NCBI GenBank assembly: GCA_028752905.1
Contig: JAQNBH010000017.1
Location: 34,436,364 to 34,500,363 of the forward strand
Direction: 5' to 3'
DNA length: 64,000 nucleotides
From: Cladorhizidae sp. MBARI D1340-BT2
Taxonomy: Eukaryota; Porifera; Demospongiae; Poecilosclerida; Cladorhizidae
A program made the position numbers and the translations under genes. Each line of letters begins with the position of its first letter. The first letter of the stretch is position 1. The notes under the pieces are model-generated. The model made no database searches. It was given only the letters and a program-made list of their open reading frames with translations, and was not told the DNA's origin. Positions 63,744 to 64,000 of this stretch are shown one piece after another.

Positions 63744-64000
63744 AAAACCTGGCTAGTAGCTAGCTGGTAGAGGACAGCCTCCCCCACTGCAATCAGTGTG
63801 ACTTTTGCACTTGTAGCTGCTAGAATGTGGTTCTGCCTTCCTCCAAATGTTAGACGCACAAACAAACCAGTAGCCGAGTCACATAAATACCTGCTGAATT
63901 TCTAAACTCCCCAGATAAGTTTATTGAACCACAGTCAGTTCCACCACTCCATCTGGAAAGCAAGCATGAACTACCAAGAGACTGATGGAAGACCAAATTT

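Larger units (their letters stand above)
63123..64000. other. Intron of CTP synthase
   Basis: No further CTP synthase exon is visible; the expected ERHRHRYEVN exon is absent, so the intron runs past the window end. It contains a minisatellite (63408-63580) and a poly-C run (63720-63743). A minus-strand frame across the poly-C (63617-63865) is not considered real. Confidence 0.6.

Noticed and set aside
63617..63865. Minus-strand ORF with a Gly run
   Set aside because: The Gly run is the poly-C homopolymer and the frame depends on its uncertain length.
1..64000. CRISPR array, operon or prokaryotic island
   Set aside because: No regularly spaced short repeats with unique spacers and no Shine-Dalgarno gene strings; introns and retroelements show a eukaryotic genome.

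Overview
The window looks like a piece of an AT-rich animal genome, most likely a demosponge of the Amphimedon type. This is inferred from the gene content: split-exon Calx-beta arrays behind a Cys-rich secreted module, a eukaryotic CTP synthase exon with spliceosomal signals, and a dense mix of gypsy, non-LTR, hAT and MITE elements. No prokaryotic feature, CRISPR array, rRNA or tRNA was seen.

Positions 1-50510 read, on the minus strand, as one large interrupted gene. A signal-peptide exon (50462-50510) is followed by a Cys-rich exon (49387-49613) and then by 14 short exons. The short exons alternate between the N-terminal and C-terminal halves of Calx-beta domains, giving seven domains that continue past position 1. 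Every exon is phase 1-1 and keeps its length exactly between copies. The exons lie in tandem genomic units: U3 (about 34.85-49 kb, one domain), U2 (about 21.37-34.85 kb, three domains) and U1 (1-21.37 kb, three domains). Each unit ends with the same broken tail of a non-LTR reverse transcriptase. A gypsy element called G2 sits at the same intronic place in U1 and U2 (15441-19178 and 28787-32629). A second one, G1, sits at the same place in U1 and U3 (10060-13707, truncated, and 44994-48963, with both LTRs). U1 is therefore a mosaic: its low-coordinate part resembles U3 and its high-coordinate part resembles U2. A palindromic MITE family recurs throughout the introns.

From 51 to 61 kb the sequence is a transposon graveyard. 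It holds two tiny ends of non-LTR reverse transcriptase ORFs embedded in trinucleotide repeats (52.2-53.0 kb) and a roughly 30-bp minisatellite. That array is now split into three pieces by two decayed hAT transposons, hAT1 (about 53.9-55.3 kb) and hAT2 (55666-60458). hAT2 itself carries a nested 871-bp TIR element (58092-58962) and a non-LTR fragment.

The right edge (61-64 kb) holds an unassigned Cys-rich reading frame with a 30-bp repeat, then the last exon of a CTP synthase gene (62851-63122, minus strand). Its upstream intron contains an in-frame minisatellite and a poly-C run.

The coherent biological system here is the extracellular Calx-beta gene growing by tandem duplication of three-domain blocks, with retroelements acting as dated markers of the duplications.
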